64,000 nt of DNA from Stagnihabitans lacustris (lineage in GTDB: Bacteria > Pseudomonadota > Alphaproteobacteria > Rhodobacterales > Rhodobacteraceae). Each line of letters begins with the position of its first letter. The stretch's first letter is position 1. The notes under the pieces were generated by a model. That model was not told where the DNA came from and did not search any database. It saw only the letters and a program-made list of their open reading frames with translations. Location: the NCBI RefSeq assembly GCF_025950525.1, contig NZ_JAPDGS010000009.1:1-64000 (forward strand), written 5' to 3'. Made by a program: the position numbers and the translations under genes. This document shows, in pieces, positions 61,777 to 64,000 of this stretch.

Positions 61777-62772
61777 ATGTTGAGATTTGGGCTTTTGGGC
61801 GCCGGGCGCATCGGTAAGGTTCACGCCAAGGCGGTGACGGGAAATCCGGCGGCCAAGTTGGTCGCGGTGGCCGATGCCATGGCGCCGGCGGCAGAGGCGA
61901 TTGCCGCGCAATATGGCTGCGAGGTCCGCTCGATTGACGCGATCCTGGCCTCGGCTGACATCGACGCGGTCGTGATCTGCACGCCGACCGACACCCATGC
62001 CGACCTGATCGAGGCCTTTACCAATGCCGGCAAAGCGGTGTTTTGCGAAAAGCCCATCGACCTGTCGCTGGCCCGGGTGAAAGAGTGCCTGGCGACCGTG
62101 CGCGCCAACAAGGGCACGCTGATGGTCGGTTTCAACCGCCGCTTTGACCCGCATTTCGCGGCGGTGAAGGCCGAAATCACCAAGGGCTCGATTGGCGAGG
62201 TCGAGATGGTCACGATCACCTCTCGCGATCCCGGCGCGCCTCCGGTCGAGTATATCGCCCGCTCGGGCGGGATTTTCCGCGACATGACGATCCATGATTT
62301 CGACATGGCGCGGTTCCTGTTGGGCGAGGAAGTGACGGAAGTATCGGCCATGGCGGCGGTTCTGGTCGATCCGGCGATTGGCGTGGCGGGCGACAGCGAC
62401 TCGGTTCAGGTCATGCTGAAGACGGCCACGGGCAAGATGGCGCTGATCTCGAATTCGCGCCGGGCGACCTATGGCTATGACCAGCGGATCGAGGTTCACG
62501 GGTCGAAGGGCGTCGTCTCGGCCGAGAACCAGCGGCCGGTGTCGATCGAGGTGGCCAATGGGGCGGGCTATACCCGTCCCCCGCTGCACGACTTCTTCAT
62601 GACGCGCTATACCGAGGCCTATGCCGCGGAAATCGCAGCCTTTATCGACGCGGTGGCGGCCAAGACGGCGGCGGAGCCTTCGGGCGAGGACGGGCTTTCC
62701 GCCCTGGCCCTGGCAGAGGCCGCGTTGAAATCGGTCGCCTTGGGCCGCACGGTCAAGATGTCCGAGGTCTGA
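61777..62772 (+). CDS. iolG: Inositol 2-dehydrogenase
   Basis: A 331-residue Gfo/Idh/MocA-family oxidoreductase: Rossmann motif LGAGRIGKVHA (7-17), catalytic-lysine motif CEKPIDL and the IolG-like RDMTIHDFDMARFLLG with conserved Asp/His. IolG converts myo-inositol to 2-keto-myo-inositol with NAD+. ACAGGAGG precedes the ATG. It stands alone, without other iol genes in the window. Confidence 0.9.
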   Translation: MLRFGLLGAGRIGKVHAKAVTGNPAAKLVAVADAMAPAAEAIAAQYGCEVRSIDAILASADIDAVVICTPTDTHADLIEAFTNAGKAVFCEKPIDLSLARVKECLATVRANKGTLMVGFNRRFDPHFAAVKAEITKGSIGEVEMVTITSRDPGAPPVEYIARSGGIFRDMTIHDFDMARFLLGEEVTEVSAMAAVLVDPAIGVAGDSDSVQVMLKTATGKMALISNSRRATYGYDQRIEVHGSKGVVSAENQRPVSIEVANGAGYTRPPLHDFFMTRYTEAYAAEIAAFIDAVAAKTAAEPSGEDGLSALALAEAALKSVALGRTVKMSEV

Positions 62773-62793
62773 CCCCGGGGCATTTGCGGTATG

Positions 62794-62820
62794 GGGCGCC
62801 CTGGTGACGGGGCGCCCTTT
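62794..62820 (+). terminator. Terminator after iolG
   Basis: GGGCGCCC and GGGCGCCC pair around an 8-nt loop, followed by TTT. It lies 21 nt past the iolG stop. Confidence 0.75.
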
Positions 62821-62865
62821 GCATTTGGGGGTCGGACTTGGGATGCGCCTTGGACGGCAGGGCCC

Positions 62866-63540
62866 CTAGGGCGTCGCAAGGACCCAGTCGGCAGAGCCCG
62901 TCGTGGTCAGGGTCAGCACCTGGCTTTCGGGCAGCGTCACGGTGCAAAGGCTGGCGCGCGCGGCGGACGCATCCTCGCACAGCACAGTGCCATCGGGCGC
63001 AACCAGACGGTAGGTCAAGGCCCCCAGGCGGATCAGCCCGATCTGAACCGGCTCGCCCCCCGCCAGTGTCAGCGTCAGGCTTTGCGCGCCGGTTTGGGCC
63101 GACACCTGCAGGAAGGCCGGCGCCGCGGGGACCTCGGCCGCCGCAAGCGCAATCGCCTCGCGCAGGGCAGAGCCCTCGGGCGCCATCTGCCGCGCCGTCT
63201 CGAACAGCGCGGCGGCGTCCAGCGCCCCCGGCAACGGCGCCTGGGCGGCGGGATCGGGCACCTTGGCGGTGGGGTTTGGGGCCAGTTCCGGGTTTACGTC
63301 CGTGGGCTGCCGCTGGGTCTCGGCCAGTTGCAGGCCCTGGATCAACCGTGCCGCGGCAAAGACCAGGACCGGGTCGCGCGCGCGGGTGCCCAGGTCCACA
63401 AGCCGATGCGCCGCGACCCAACGCGCGGCGGGGCCCTCGGGTGCGGGTGTTTCGGGTGCGGGTGTGTCTGCCGGGGCCGGTCCGCAGCTCATCGCAACCA
63501 AAAGGGCGCCACAGACCAAAGAGGGGAAATACCTGCGCAT
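62866..63540 (-). CDS. Hypothetical exported protein
   Basis: A 224-residue protein with a signal peptide (MRRYFPSLVCGALLVAMSCGPAPAD); Cys19 could be a lipoprotein cysteine, though MSC is an imperfect lipobox. A Pro-rich linker follows, then a helical region (AAHRLVDLGTRARDPVLVFAAARLIQGLQLAET) and a C-terminal beta-rich region with SLCTVTLPESQVLTLTTTGSADWVL. I do not recognise the family. The ATG at 63540 is preferred over the long upstream extension. Divergent from argE. Confidence 0.7.
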   Translation of the reverse strand: MRRYFPSLVCGALLVAMSCGPAPADTPAPETPAPEGPAARWVAAHRLVDLGTRARDPVLVFAAARLIQGLQLAETQRQPTDVNPELAPNPTAKVPDPAAQAPLPGALDAAALFETARQMAPEGSALREAIALAAAEVPAAPAFLQVSAQTGAQSLTLTLAGGEPVQIGLIRLGALTYRLVAPDGTVLCEDASAARASLCTVTLPESQVLTLTTTGSADWVLATP

Positions 63541-63733
63541 GACGCCTTGTGCCCCATTTGCCGCCAAAAGAGAAGCCGCCCCGCAGGCCGCTGGGGCTGC
63601 ATGATCAAGGACCCGCAGGCCGCCAAGGCGACCGCAACGCCCCGCGCGCGTCGCCTGTCGCAAGCAGGCTTGCAGCGCCCCGCCGCCTGGGCGTAACACA
63701 GAGCCGAACGCCCAAGGCGCCAGGAGACGACCG

Positions 63734-64000
63734 ATGCAAGCCCTGACCCGCGAGATCCTCGCCCGCCTGATCGGCTTTGACACGGTCAGCTCCAACCCCA
63801 ACATGGCGCTGATGGACTATGTCCTGGGCCTTCTGGCGCAACATGGCATCGAGGCCACCTTGATCCCCGATCCTGCGGGCGGCAAGGCGAACCTTTACGC
63901 CTCTACCGGGCCGGGGGCGGGGGTCATGCTGTCGGGCCATACCGATGTCGTCCCGGTCGAGGGCCAGGCCTGGACGCGGCCTCCCTTTGAACTGACCGAG
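63734..64000 (+). CDS. argE: Acetylornithine deacetylase-like M20 peptidase (partial, N-terminal)
   Basis: The first 89 residues (MQALTREILARLIGFDTVSSNPNMALMDYV...) match ArgE/DapE-type M20 enzymes; SGHTDVVPVEGQAW carries the first zinc-ligand His. ArgE removes the acetyl group of N-acetylornithine in arginine synthesis. CAGGAGA precedes the ATG. The gene runs off the end of the window. Confidence 0.87.
   Translation, partial: MQALTREILARLIGFDTVSSNPNMALMDYVLGLLAQHGIEATLIPDPAGGKANLYASTGPGAGVMLSGHTDVVPVEGQAWTRPPFELTE

Noticed and set aside
1-64000. CRISPR array, rRNA operon, prophage or insertion sequence
   Set aside because: No regularly spaced direct repeats, rRNA signature sequences, phage structural genes or transposases were seen.

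Overview
The window is a GC-rich chromosomal segment from an alphaproteobacterium, most probably a member of the Rhodobacteraceae (Rhodobacter/Gemmobacter-like). Supporting signs are the r-protein gene order, a BztABCD amino-acid transporter, an ATP12 F1-ATPase assembly factor, a VPLPA-CTERM protein, a rpmH-rnpA-yidD-yidC region, and many ATGA start/stop overlaps. The genus is an inference from protein resemblance; no search was run.

Region 1 (1-20.9 kb) is the ribosomal supercluster, all on the + strand: end of tuf, then the S10, spc and alpha operons with secY, adk and rpoA. It is broken by non-ribosomal DNA at three points: an unknown gene between rplW and rplB; a 3.4 kb block between rplP and rpmC (2OG-Fe(II) oxygenase, frameshifted acyltransferase, exported protein, orphan BrnA-like antitoxin, hypothetical); and a 1.7 kb block between rpmD and rplO (PAS/zinc protein, GFA-family protein, small Cys-rich protein). 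Each break begins with an intrinsic terminator and ends with a promoter-like TTG(A/C)CC-N17-TAT(C/A)(T/C)G sequence that appears to restart transcription. A further such promoter precedes rpsM and a related one precedes rpmH.

Region 2 (20.9-24.4 kb) is housekeeping: rarA, crcB, an RluC-type pseudouridine synthase and ATP12. Region 3 (24.6-29.3 kb) is the bztABCD operon for uptake of glutamate, glutamine, aspartate and asparagine. Region 4 (29.4-39.9 kb, mostly minus strand) holds sixA-like, ferredoxin-like, argB, engB, MOSC and yidC genes, then a GGDEF-EAL protein, ttcA, yidD, rnpA and rpmH, with an SDR gene and a DUF3833 lipoprotein gene on the plus strand.

Region 5 (39.9-48.6 kb) has a TVP38/TMEM64 membrane protein overlapping a disulfide flavoprotein, an orphan sensor kinase, tRNA-Arg(ACG), a GAF-EAL protein, and a putative copper-handling set: a His/Met/Cys-rich exported peptide, a Tat-type multicopper oxidase, and a convergent heavy-metal P-type ATPase with a TPC motif. 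Region 6 (48.6-64 kb) has a VPLPA-CTERM protein, ftsK, an aminotransferase, a sulfotransferase-like gene, an amidase, an FAD-linked oxidase, tesA divergent from a ybbAP-type ABC exporter, iolG, a hypothetical exported protein and the start of argE.

No prophage, insertion sequence, CRISPR array or rRNA gene was seen. Intergenic palindromic repeats of two or three families are scattered through the window, several of them in the ribosomal-operon breaks. The acyltransferase is the only clearly broken gene.
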